Of a stretch of 36,156 bases of DNA, positions 1 through 7,293 are shown in pieces. The translations under genes and the position numbers were made by a program. The stretch covers positions 1-36,156 of the forward strand of contig NZ_JAATOX010000029.1 of the NCBI RefSeq assembly GCF_011806385.1, read 5' to 3'. The notes below the pieces were generated by a model, which was not told the origin of the DNA, did no database searches, and saw only the letters and a program-made list of their open reading frames with translations. The DNA is from Phaeobacter sp. HF9A (GTDB lineage: Bacteria; Pseudomonadota; Alphaproteobacteria; Rhodobacterales; Rhodobacteraceae). Each line of letters starts with the position of its first letter. Position 1 is the stretch's first letter.

Positions 1-3
1 GGT

Positions 4-26
4 CGCTTCGGGCAAAGCCCGAAGCG
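4..26. terminator. 10-bp stem-loop, probable transcription terminator
   Basis: Arms 4-13 (CGCTTCGGGC) and 17-26 (GCCCGAAGCG) pair perfectly around an AAA loop. It lies just beyond the stop codon (48-50) of the minus-strand small ORF and could also end a gene to the left of the window. There is no long T run on either side, so termination is inferred from stem strength and position. Confidence 0.5.
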
Positions 27-47
27 AAACACCTCCGACAGGACGCA

Positions 48-257
48 TTATTTGCAATTGACCGGATGCTGGAGCTTTGGGCCCTCCGCCAGGGATATCT
101 TGCCCTTGGCCGAGGCGGCGGCGAGGTGGCGCAGCAGCTGGCGCAGCAGAGAAGGCCGCTGGCGGGGTTTGCGATAAGCGCTGGGCAGCGGTCTTTGTGG
201 CACATCGCAATGGCGGGTCGCGGTCAGCATGCTGCGGGCATAAATATCATTTAACAT
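48..257 (-). CDS. small basic protein of unknown function (69 aa)
   Basis: The start at 257 (MLNDIYARSM) is chosen because AAGGAG lies 8 nt upstream on the minus strand. A longer in-frame start at 347 lacks such a site and would run deeper into the divergent promoter region. The protein is rich in Arg, Pro and Gln (RKPRQRPSLLRQLLRHL in the middle) and has no signal peptide or membrane segment. It resembles the short Arg-rich proteins common in alphaproteobacteria, but I do not recognise a defined family. It is transcribed divergently from the LysR regulator at 368, so it is a plausible target of that regulator. Function unknown. Confidence 0.6.
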   Translation of the reverse strand: MLNDIYARSMLTATRHCDVPQRPLPSAYRKPRQRPSLLRQLLRHLAAASAKGKISLAEGPKLQHPVNCK

Positions 258-348
258 GGTCCGATCTCCTTTTCTGAGATCCACACGCTGGATCTGTTTG
301 TACTCTTGCGAAAAGAGACCAGTCATGCGAGTCAGGAAGAAATCCATA

Positions 349-367
349 ATGTAAGGTTGGCTTACAT
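349..367. promoter_or_regulatory. perfect inverted repeat at the LysR start, probable LysR operator
   Basis: ATGTAAG (349-355), spacer GTTGG, CTTACAT (361-367) is a perfect 7-bp inverted repeat that ends one base before the regulator's ATG at 368. Dyads of this size in the gap between a LysR gene and its divergent neighbour are the usual binding sites of LysR regulators. The position predicts autorepression. Confidence 0.6.
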
Positions 368-1252
368 ATGAGCTGGCGCGACATGCCCTCCCTCGCGGCC
401 CTCAGGGCTTTTGCCGTTTTTGCCGAGACCGGCCATGTGCAGCGGGCGGGCGCATTGTTGAACGTCAGCCACGCAGCGATCAGCCAGCAATTGCGCCAGC
501 TGGAGGCGCATATGGGGCTGGCGCTGCTGGATCGCTCGGGGCGGTCGCTGCGGCTGACGCCAGAGGGGGAGCAATTGGCGCAGGCCTTGACGCTCGGCTT
601 TGGCGCCATCCGCAGCGCGGTGCAGGATCTGACGGTGCGCGGCGCGGGTCAGCCCCTGCATGTGACCTGCACGCCGATGTTTGCGACCCATTGGCTGATG
701 CCGCGCCTGCCGGTGTTCCGACAGGCCCATCCTGACGTGGATCTGGTGATCGACCCCTCCGGCGAGGTGATGCAACTTGTGCCGGGCGGCATCGACATCG
801 CCCTGCGCTATGGCAAAGGCGACTGGCCGGGGATGGAGACGGAGATGCTGCTGGCCTCGCCCATGGTGGTGGTGGCGGCGCCGGGGCTGCTCGACGGGCG
901 ATCGGTAACACGGCCGGAAAACCTGCTCGATCTGCCCTGGCTGGAGGAGATCGGCACCAATGAAGCCTCTGTCTGGCTGAAGTCGCGCGGCGTCACCGAG
1001 GCGGTGAAGGCGGGGCGAATCAAATTGCCGGGCAACCTGCTGATGGATGCGCTGCGCGCCGGGCAGGGGGTGGCGGTCTCGGTGCAAGCTTTTGTCGCAC
1101 CCGACATCGCGGAGGGACGTCTGGTGCAGCTGTTCTGCGAAGAAAAAGGCCGTGGCTATCATATCGCGCATCGTCCCGGGGTGCTGCGGCCGGGTGCGCG
1201 ACACTTCGTCAACTGGCTGCGCCGGGAGCGGGATTCTATCGCTGACAGCTGA
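368..1252 (+). CDS. LysR-family transcriptional regulator, GcvA-like
   Basis: The protein has 294 aa, the normal size for the family. An N-terminal winged helix-turn-helix covers about residues 8-67 (LRAFAVFAETGHVQRAGALL, then SHAAISQQLRQLEAHMG, then LTPEGEQL). A type 2 periplasmic-binding-like effector domain runs from about 92 to 285. The motif TPMFATHWLMPRLPVFRQAHP is typical of the GcvA/AmpR-like branch. The start at 368 is preceded by AAGG about 11 nt upstream, within the palindrome at 349-367, so binding there would block both transcription and translation. The likely target is the divergent small gene (48-257). The effector cannot be told from the sequence. Confidence 0.9.
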   Translation: MSWRDMPSLAALRAFAVFAETGHVQRAGALLNVSHAAISQQLRQLEAHMGLALLDRSGRSLRLTPEGEQLAQALTLGFGAIRSAVQDLTVRGAGQPLHVTCTPMFATHWLMPRLPVFRQAHPDVDLVIDPSGEVMQLVPGGIDIALRYGKGDWPGMETEMLLASPMVVVAAPGLLDGRSVTRPENLLDLPWLEEIGTNEASVWLKSRGVTEAVKAGRIKLPGNLLMDALRAGQGVAVSVQAFVAPDIAEGRLVQLFCEEKGRGYHIAHRPGVLRPGARHFVNWLRRERDSIADS

Positions 1253-1322
1253 CTGCGCTCCTGTGCAGTCTGTTCTCGCGGATTATGGCATGTTGACAAA
1301 AAGCACATGTTGGATGCGATTT

Positions 1323-1336
1323 TTGATCCACGTCAA
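1323..1336 (+). promoter_or_regulatory. FNR/FixK-type box upstream of ccoG
   Basis: TTGAT-CCAC-GTCAA matches the FNR/FnrL/FixK consensus TTGAT-N4-ATCAA in nine of ten arm positions and is a perfect dyad if G.T symmetry at one place is allowed. It lies 64 bp upstream of the chosen ccoG start (1400). This fits low-oxygen activation of the ccoGHIS genes, which is established for cbb3 oxidase clusters. Confidence 0.8.
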
Positions 1337-1399
1337 AGTCTCGATGCCCCGCCTCTGAGAGAACACCATCAGACCTGTCACAAGACCGGAGCCAATGCG

Positions 1400-2830
1400 T
1401 TGAGCGATTCGAGTCCAGCCCCCAGCCTTTATGCCGCCAGGGAGCCCATCTTTCCCCGCCGAGTGTCAGGGAAATTCCGCAACCTGAAATGGGTGATCAT
1501 GGCAGTCACCCTGGGTATCTATTACGTCCTGCCCTGGATCCGTTGGGACCGAGGCCCGGAACTGCCGGATCAGGCGGTGCTGCTGGATCTGGCCGGGCGT
1601 CGGTTCTATTTCTTCTGGATCGAGATCTGGCCGCATGAATTCTACTTCGTCGCCGGGCTTCTGGTTATGGCGGGGCTTGGGCTGTTTCTGTTTACCTCGG
1701 CGCTGGGGCGGGTCTGGTGCGGCTATACCTGCCCGCAAACCGTCTGGACCGACCTGTTTATCCTGGTGGAACGCTGGATCGAAGGCGACCGCAACGCCCG
1801 CCTGCGCCTGCATCGCCAGAAAAAGCTGGATCTGCGTAAAATTCGCCTGCGGCTGACCAAATGGGTCGTCTGGCTGCTGATCGGTCTGGCGACCGGCGGG
1901 GCTTGGGTGTTCTACTTTGCCGACGCGCCGACCCTGCTGCATGATCTGGTGACCGGCCAGGCGCATCCGGTGGCCTATACCACCATGGCGGTGCTGACCT
2001 TCACCACGTTTTTCTTTGGTGGCTTCGCGCGCGAGCAGATCTGTATTTATGCCTGCCCCTGGCCGCGCATTCAGTCGGCGATGATGGATGAGGATACGCT
2101 GACCGTTGGGTATCGCGACTGGCGCGGCGAGCCGCGTGGCAAGCACCGCAAATCCGCCGAAACGGAAAACCTGGGCGATTGCATTGACTGTATGGCTTGC
2201 GTGAACGTCTGCCCGATGGGGATCGACATCCGCGATGGTCAGCAGATGGAGTGCATCACCTGCGCGCTTTGTATTGATGCCTGCGACGATATCATGACCA
2301 AGGTGGGCAAACCGCGCGGGCTGATCGACTATATGGCGCTATCGGACGAAACCAACGAACGCGCGGGCAAGCCGCCGCGCCCGGTGTGGAAACACATCCT
2401 GCGGCCGCGCACGATCATGTATACCACGCTTTGGGGTGCGGTGGGTCTGGGGCTGCTTTTTGCATTGTTCATCCGGGCCGATATCAGCATGACCGTGGCG
2501 CCGGTACGGAACCCGACCTATGTCACCCTCTCGGATGGGACCATCCGCAACGCCTATGACGTGCGCCTGGCGAACAAACATGGCGAGGCCCGTGAATTCG
2601 AACTCTCGCTCACCGGCAACCCGGTCTTCTCCCTCTCGCTTGAGGGCGAGGAGGGGGCGACGGTGATGGTGCCGGCAGATACAGCCAGCCTGCAACGGGT
2701 CTACATCGAGGCGCCCAAATCCAGCGCCCCTGCCAATGCGGAGGCCACCGAAGTGCGGCTCTGGGTCGAGGATCTGAGCTCGGGCGAGCGCGCCTCGCGC
2801 GATACCACCTTTAACGGACGGGGGGACTGA
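1400..2830 (+). CDS. ccoG: cytochrome c oxidase accessory protein CcoG (FixG/RdxA)
   Basis: This membrane-bound iron-sulfur protein supports copper handling for cbb3 oxidase assembly; the family reduces Cu(II). I choose TTG at 1400 (476 aa, MSDSSPAPSLYAAREPIFP) because GGAG lies 8 nt upstream and the N-terminus then matches the family. The upstream in-frame ATG at 1307 would put the FNR box inside the coding region. About five membrane segments are visible (roughly residues 29-48, 82-102, 155-175, 192-209, 340-358). Two 4Fe-4S motifs of the form CX2CX2CX3C lie at Cys261-271 (CIDCMACVNVCP) and Cys285-295 (CITCALCIDAC). Membrane-associated Cys pairs occur in CGYTCP (107/111) and CIYACP (215/219). 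The C-terminal part is an immunoglobulin-like periplasmic domain. It is first in the ccoGHIS cluster. Confidence 0.97.
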   Translation: MSDSSPAPSLYAAREPIFPRRVSGKFRNLKWVIMAVTLGIYYVLPWIRWDRGPELPDQAVLLDLAGRRFYFFWIEIWPHEFYFVAGLLVMAGLGLFLFTSALGRVWCGYTCPQTVWTDLFILVERWIEGDRNARLRLHRQKKLDLRKIRLRLTKWVVWLLIGLATGGAWVFYFADAPTLLHDLVTGQAHPVAYTTMAVLTFTTFFFGGFAREQICIYACPWPRIQSAMMDEDTLTVGYRDWRGEPRGKHRKSAETENLGDCIDCMACVNVCPMGIDIRDGQQMECITCALCIDACDDIMTKVGKPRGLIDYMALSDETNERAGKPPRPVWKHILRPRTIMYTTLWGAVGLGLLFALFIRADISMTVAPVRNPTYVTLSDGTIRNAYDVRLANKHGEAREFELSLTGNPVFSLSLEGEEGATVMVPADTASLQRVYIEAPKSSAPANAEATEVRLWVEDLSSGERASRDTTFNGRGD

Positions 2831-2833
2831 TCC

Positions 2834-3310
2834 ATGACCAGCAAGGCGAGCAAGACACCGCGTGAATTTACCGGCAAACATATGCTGGCGCTCTGTGTCG
2901 GGGCCTTTGGCATCATCATTGCGGTGAACGTCTATATGGCGGTGAGCGCGGTGCGGACCTTTCCGGGGCTGGAGGTGGCGAACTCCTATGTCGCCAGCCA
3001 GGAATTCAACGCCCGCCTTCACGCCCAGCAGGCGCTCGGCTGGTCGGTCTATGCCTCCGCGACCGACGGGCATGTGAAGCTGGAAATCACCGACAAGGAC
3101 GGCAATCCGGTCGAGCTTGCCGCATTGGACGCGATCCTGGGGCGCGCGACCCATGTGAAGGATGATCAGACGCCGGAGTTCGTGTTTGATGGCACCGCCT
3201 ATGTGGCCGAGGCCAAGCTGGCGCCGGGGAACTGGAACATCCGTATGGTGGCGCGTGCCAAGGATGGCACCGAGTTTTCACAGCGGGTGATCCTGCACAA
3301 GCAAGGCTGA
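2834..3310 (+). CDS. ccoH: CcoH/FixH family cbb3 oxidase assembly protein
   Basis: The protein has 158 aa and starts 3 nt after the ccoG stop codon, so the two are translationally linked. There is one N-terminal membrane anchor (about residues 17-37, MLALCVGAFGIIIAVNVYMA). A periplasmic FixH domain of about 115 residues follows, with the family features VANSYVASQEFNARL, then GWSV, and FVFDGTAYVAEAKLAPGNWNI. Family knowledge: CcoH/FixH associates with CcoP/CcoNO during assembly of the cbb3 oxidase. Confidence 0.93.
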   Translation: MTSKASKTPREFTGKHMLALCVGAFGIIIAVNVYMAVSAVRTFPGLEVANSYVASQEFNARLHAQQALGWSVYASATDGHVKLEITDKDGNPVELAALDAILGRATHVKDDQTPEFVFDGTAYVAEAKLAPGNWNIRMVARAKDGTEFSQRVILHKQG

Positions 3311-3329
3311 GCAAAAAGGGGAGACGGCG

Positions 3330-3386
3330 TTGGATCAAGTTGCATATAGGGCCACTGACTATGCGTGGCGCGGAGCACGCCAATGA
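3330..3386 (+). CDS. possible 18-codon upstream ORF coupled to ccoI
   Basis: A TTG at 3330 has GGGGAG about 6 nt upstream and opens an 18-codon frame (MDQVAYRATDYAWRGARQ). Its TGA stop overlaps the ccoI ATG as ATGA (3383-3386). The arrangement looks like a coupling or leader ORF. It is too short to test by coding statistics, and the ribosome binding site could be fortuitous. An in-frame extension of ccoI does not explain it, because it is in another frame. Confidence 0.3.
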   Translation: MDQVAYRATDYAWRGARQ

Positions 3387-5566
3387 CCGCGCAGATGCGA
3401 CATCAGACCGCCGTCTGCCCTGGCTGCATCGCCGCCCCGACCGAGGCGGTGGAGACCGCTCCCACCGAAGCGCGCTTGGCGATTTCGCTGCCGACGATCC
3501 ATTGCCAGGCCTGTATTGCGGCGGTCGAGCGGGGCCTGAACGCGGTGCCGGGGGTGCATTCCGCCCGCGTCAACCTAACCTTGAAACGGGCGCTGATCGA
3601 GGCCGACCCCGGTATGGGCGCCCGCGATCTGATCCCGGTCTGCGAGGGGCTGGGCTATGAGGCGCATGAGCTGGATCTTGCGGCCCTCGGCGCAACGGCC
3701 ACCGACCGCGCCGGGCGCGAGCTGCTGGTGCGGCTGGCGGTGGCGGGCTTTGCCTCGATGAACGTGATGCTTCTGTCGATCTCGGTCTGGTCCGGGGCCT
3801 CGGACGCGACGCGGGACATGTTCCACTGGATTTCCGCCGCCATTACCCTGCCTGCTATCACCTATGCGGCGCAGCCGTTTTTCAAACACGCCTGGGGCGC
3901 GCTGCGGGCCGGGCGGCTCAATATGGATGTGCCGATCGTTCTGGCGTTGCTGCTCTCGCTGATTACCTCGCTTTGGGAAACGTCTCTCTCGGGGGAGCAT
4001 GCCTATTTCGATGCGGCTCTAACATTGACATTTTTCCTGCTGGCGGGGCGGTATCTGGACCATCGCACCCGTGCGGCGGCCCGCTCGGCGGCGGAAGAGC
4101 TGACCGCGCTGGAGGTCCCCCGCGCCTGGCGGCTGGACGGGCAGGGACAGGAAATCGAAGTCACGGTGACCGATCTGGCAGTGGGCGATCTGATCCGCGT
4201 GCGCCCCGGTGGGCGGATGCCGGTGGACGGCGTGATCGTCGAGGGCAGCTCGGAGCTGGATCGCTCGCTTCTGACCGGCGAGACGCTGCCGGTGCTGGCC
4301 GAACCCGGTGCGCAGGTCTCGGCGGGGGAGGTCAACCTGACCGGTCCGCTCACGCTGCGGGCGACGGCGGTCGGGCAGGATACCTCGCTTCATCGGATGG
4401 CGGATCTGGTGGCGATCGCGGAATCGGGGCGGGCGCGCTATACCTCACTGGCCGACAGCGCGGCCAAGCTCTATGCGCCGGGGGTGCATATCCTGTCGCT
4501 GCTGGCCTTTCTGGGCTGGTATCTCTTTACCTACGACGTGCGTGTGGCGCTGAATATCGCGGCGGCGGTGCTGATCATCACCTGCCCCTGCGCGCTGGGG
4601 CTGGCGGTGCCAGCGGTGACCACGGCGGCCTCTGGCCGGCTGTTTCGCTCCGGGTTTCTGGTCAAACACGCCACCGCGCTGGAGCGTCTGGCCGAGGTCG
4701 ATACCGTGGTGTTTGACAAGACCGGCACGCTGACGGCAGGCACGCCCGAGGTGGTGAACCTCGCGGATCTCTCAGAGGCGCAGCTCTCTGTTGCGCTGGC
4801 ACTGGCCGAGGGCTCCTCGCATCCTCTGGCGCGGGCATTGACACAAGCCGCCCGCGCAGCAGGCGCAGAGCCCGCCGTCCTTAAGGATCTGACCGAGGTT
4901 CCGGGCTATGGCACCGAAGCGACGCTTGCAGGCACGCGCGTGCGTCTGGGGCGCGCCGCCTGGGTTGGTGGCGATGTCAAAGGGGTGCAGACCGCGACCT
5001 GGCTGGACCTGGGGCAGGGGACACCCGTTGCGATCCGCTTTGTCGATGCCCTGCGGCCCGGCGCCGAGGAGGCGGTGACCAGGCTGCAAGAGGCCGGCAA
5101 GCGGGTGATCCTGATCTCGGGTGATACCACCGCCGCGGTGGAGGATCTGGCGACGCGTCTTGGCCTGCGTCACTGGGTGGCCGAAGCGCTGCCGGAACAT
5201 AAGGCCGAACGGGTGGCGGCGCTGACCCGCGAGGGGCACAAGGTTCTGATGGTTGGCGACGGGCTCAACGATACGGCGGCGCTGGCGGGGGCGCATGTTT
5301 CGATCTCGCCCGCCTCGGCGCTGGATGCGGCGCGGGTGGCCTCGGATATTGTGCTGCTGGGTCAGGACCTCTCCCCGATCGCCGAGGCCTGCGGCATCGC
5401 CGAACGCGCCACCCGGCGGATCCGGCAGAACTTTCGCATTGCCACGATCTATAATATCATCGCGGTGCCGCTGGCGATCGCCGGCCTCGCGACGCCCTTG
5501 ATTGCCGCGCTGGCGATGTCCAGCTCGTCGATCACCGTGTCGCTCAACGCGCTGCGCCTGCGCTAG
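3383..5566 (+). CDS. ccoI: copper-translocating P1B-type ATPase CcoI (FixI)
   Basis: This inner-membrane Cu(I) pump supplies copper to the cbb3 oxidase. ATG 3383 is preferred over GTG 3365 because GGAG lies 7 nt upstream; this gives 727 aa. An N-terminal CPGC (Cys12/15) is followed by a heavy-metal-associated domain with HCQAC (Cys41/44). About eight membrane segments carry the ion-binding Cys401-Pro-Cys403 (ITCPCALGLAVP). The phosphorylated Asp445 is in DKTGTLT, the SSHPLA motif has His480, and the GDGLNDTAAL hinge has Asp626. All catalytic motifs are intact. The gene follows ccoH after about 70 nt and precedes ccoS by 24 nt. Confidence 0.96.
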   Translation: MTAQMRHQTAVCPGCIAAPTEAVETAPTEARLAISLPTIHCQACIAAVERGLNAVPGVHSARVNLTLKRALIEADPGMGARDLIPVCEGLGYEAHELDLAALGATATDRAGRELLVRLAVAGFASMNVMLLSISVWSGASDATRDMFHWISAAITLPAITYAAQPFFKHAWGALRAGRLNMDVPIVLALLLSLITSLWETSLSGEHAYFDAALTLTFFLLAGRYLDHRTRAAARSAAEELTALEVPRAWRLDGQGQEIEVTVTDLAVGDLIRVRPGGRMPVDGVIVEGSSELDRSLLTGETLPVLAEPGAQVSAGEVNLTGPLTLRATAVGQDTSLHRMADLVAIAESGRARYTSLADSAAKLYAPGVHILSLLAFLGWYLFTYDVRVALNIAAAVLIITCPCALGLAVPAVTTAASGRLFRSGFLVKHATALERLAEVDTVVFDKTGTLTAGTPEVVNLADLSEAQLSVALALAEGSSHPLARALTQAARAAGAEPAVLKDLTEVPGYGTEATLAGTRVRLGRAAWVGGDVKGVQTATWLDLGQGTPVAIRFVDALRPGAEEAVTRLQEAGKRVILISGDTTAAVEDLATRLGLRHWVAEALPEHKAERVAALTREGHKVLMVGDGLNDTAALAGAHVSISPASALDAARVASDIVLLGQDLSPIAEACGIAERATRRIRQNFRIATIYNIIAVPLAIAGLATPLIAALAMSSSSITVSLNALRLR

Positions 5567-5590
5567 GCTGCGCGGCAAAGGACCCTGACT

Positions 5591-5749
5591 ATGAACGTGT
5601 TATCCTATTTGATTCCGATTTCCCTGATCCTCGGCGGGGTAGGGCTGATCGGTTTCATCTATACCGTGCGATCCGATCAATACGACGACCCCGAGGGGGA
5701 TGCGCGTCGGATCCTCAATGACGAATGGGACGACCACCCCAAGCCATGA
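5591..5749 (+). CDS. ccoS: cbb3-type cytochrome oxidase assembly protein CcoS
   Basis: The protein has 52 aa, the normal family size. A single membrane segment (about residues 4-25, LSYLIPISLILGGVGLIGF) is followed by the family signature RSDQYDDPEGDARRIL. Family knowledge: CcoS is needed for cofactor insertion (haem b and CuB) into the CcoN subunit. It closes the ccoGHIS cluster. The ccoNOQP structural genes are not in the window. Confidence 0.95.
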   Translation: MNVLSYLIPISLILGGVGLIGFIYTVRSDQYDDPEGDARRILNDEWDDHPKP

Positions 5750-5792
5750 CAGAGGGGCGGCGCTCTGGCGCCAGTGCCGCGCCTGTCCGCAG

Positions 5793-5821
5793 TTGGCAAT
5801 CCCCCGACCTGTAGCTACAGC
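5793..5821 (+). promoter_or_regulatory. candidate promoter with palindrome upstream of adenylate cyclase
   Basis: TTGGCA (5793-5798), a 17-bp spacer and TACAGC (5816-5821) form a plausible housekeeping promoter about 40 bp before the cyclase start. The perfect 12-bp palindrome CTGTAGCTACAG (5809-5820) overlaps the -10 element, a position suited to a repressor. Confidence 0.4.
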
Positions 5822-5860
5822 TGGTATCACCGCCTTTGCCGCCTATAGGGTTTGTTGCCG

Positions 5861-7114
5861 ATGATGTCTTGTACCTCAGAATTGAACAGCTGGTTGGTCC
5901 AGCAGGGGCTGCGTGAGCAGGACCGCGAGAGCCTGTTGCGCGCGCTCTGCGAACAGCTGGTCAACAGAGGTGTGCCCTTGCTGCGCATGCAATTGGCGCA
6001 GCGGGCGCTGCACCCGGAATTCGGCGGCATCGGTTTCACCTGGACCCGTGCCGATGGCATGGCCTCGCAGTATTTCGGCCATCTCCAGACCGGGCCGCAG
6101 GATGAATGGTACAACAGCCCTTTTTACGCGATGTTGGCAAACTGTGACGCGGAGCTGTTTGCCGATCTGACCGGGGCAGAGGTGACACGTTTCCCGGTGT
6201 TTCCCGAGCTGCACGCCATGGGCGCGCGGGCTTACTTCGCCCAATGGCAACCGCTGGGCAAGATGACCCGGGAGGATTACGATCTCGATCATATCGGCGG
6301 CGAGGGGGTGGTGGCCTCCTGGTGTTTCGACTGCCCGCCAGAGGAGGCCGCGCGGCACTGCGAGACCATTCGCGGCTGCTTTGAAACGCTGGTGGTGGTG
6401 CTGTCAGCGGCAAGTAACCGCGAAATGGGGCGGGCGCTGCTGAAGGTCTATCTGGGTCGGGACGCGGGCGAGCGGGTGCTGTCAGGCGAGATACAGCGTG
6501 GTTCCCTACAATTGATCGACGCGGTGATCTGCCTGTTTGACCTGCGTGGCTTTACCAAACTGTCCGAGCAGCTCCCTGGCGAAGCGCTGGTGGAGATGCT
6601 GAACGATTACTTCGGTCATGTGGTCGAGGTGATCCAGTCCCATGGCGGCAATATCCTGAAGTTCATGGGCGATGGGGTGATGGCGATGTTCAATCTCGGC
6701 ACCCTGGAGGAGGACGCGCAGGCGGCGCTGCGGGCTGTGGCGGAATTGGCGCAGCGGATGGAGGTGCTGAATGCCAGCCGGGTGCAGGACGCAAAGCCGC
6801 TGGCCGACTATTCCCTGGCACTGCACGCCGGAGAGATCCTCTATGGCAATATCGGCGCGCCGAGCCGGCTGGATTTCACGGTAATCGGCCCGGCGGTAAA
6901 CCTGACAGCGCGGATTGCGGATCTGCATCGCACGGTGGATCGGGCGATTATCCTCTCTGAGGAGGTGCGCAATGCGGCGGGGCGTGACCGGGAGGACCTG
7001 ATCTCTGTCGGCCGCTACATGCTGCGCGGGGTGGCGGAGCCTGTGGAGCTCTTTACCCTATATACGCCCCAGGCTGTCGGAGCAGTTGACACGTCAATGA
7101 CCGTCGATCCCTGA
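5861..7114 (+). CDS. soluble class III adenylate cyclase
   Basis: The enzyme is predicted to convert ATP to cyclic AMP. ATG 5861 is chosen because AGGG lies 10 nt upstream; this gives 417 aa. The first ~200 residues form an uncharacterised, non-membrane, presumably sensory domain. The C-terminal half is a class III catalytic domain. Metal-binding Asp227 is in CLFDLRGFT and Asp271 in KFMGDG. Adenine-specifying Lys267 and Thr340 (DFTVIG) are present, with transition-state residues Asn347 and Arg351 in VNLTARI. The Lys/Thr pair fits class IIIb adenylate rather than guanylate cyclases. One oddity is Pro344 where most members have Asp (VIGPAVN). No membrane segments are visible. Confidence 0.92.
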   Translation: MMSCTSELNSWLVQQGLREQDRESLLRALCEQLVNRGVPLLRMQLAQRALHPEFGGIGFTWTRADGMASQYFGHLQTGPQDEWYNSPFYAMLANCDAELFADLTGAEVTRFPVFPELHAMGARAYFAQWQPLGKMTREDYDLDHIGGEGVVASWCFDCPPEEAARHCETIRGCFETLVVVLSAASNREMGRALLKVYLGRDAGERVLSGEIQRGSLQLIDAVICLFDLRGFTKLSEQLPGEALVEMLNDYFGHVVEVIQSHGGNILKFMGDGVMAMFNLGTLEEDAQAALRAVAELAQRMEVLNASRVQDAKPLADYSLALHAGEILYGNIGAPSRLDFTVIGPAVNLTARIADLHRTVDRAIILSEEVRNAAGRDREDLISVGRYMLRGVAEPVELFTLYTPQAVGAVDTSMTVDP

Positions 7115-7129
7115 CCAAGAGAGATGTTT

Positions 7130-7181
7130 CCACCCGTTCCGGGTGGACCCGCGCGCGCCGGGCCTCTGGCCCGGCGCGCGC
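7130..7181. terminator. two adjacent GC-rich hairpins between convergent genes
   Basis: The first hairpin is CCACCCG (7130-7136), loop TTC, CGGGTGG (7140-7146). The second has a perfect 14-bp stem (7151-7164 with 7168-7181) around a TCT loop. They lie between the adenylate cyclase and the convergent mipZ gene. Neither has a T run, but the second stem is extremely stable and symmetrical, so it probably acts on transcripts from both sides. Confidence 0.6.
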
Positions 7182-7293
7182 CCTCCGCCGACCCCGAAGC
7201 GGCCCACCGCAGGTGGATCGCCAGAGGGGGCGGAACCGATCAGCATCGACCGCCAGCCTCGCCACGATTTCCAGGGCTGATCTGCTCCAGAAA

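Noticed and set aside
7086..7097. FNR-like TTGAC-AC-GTCAA
   Set aside because: The spacer is 2 nt instead of 4, and it lies in the 3' end of the cyclase coding region with no gene start downstream.
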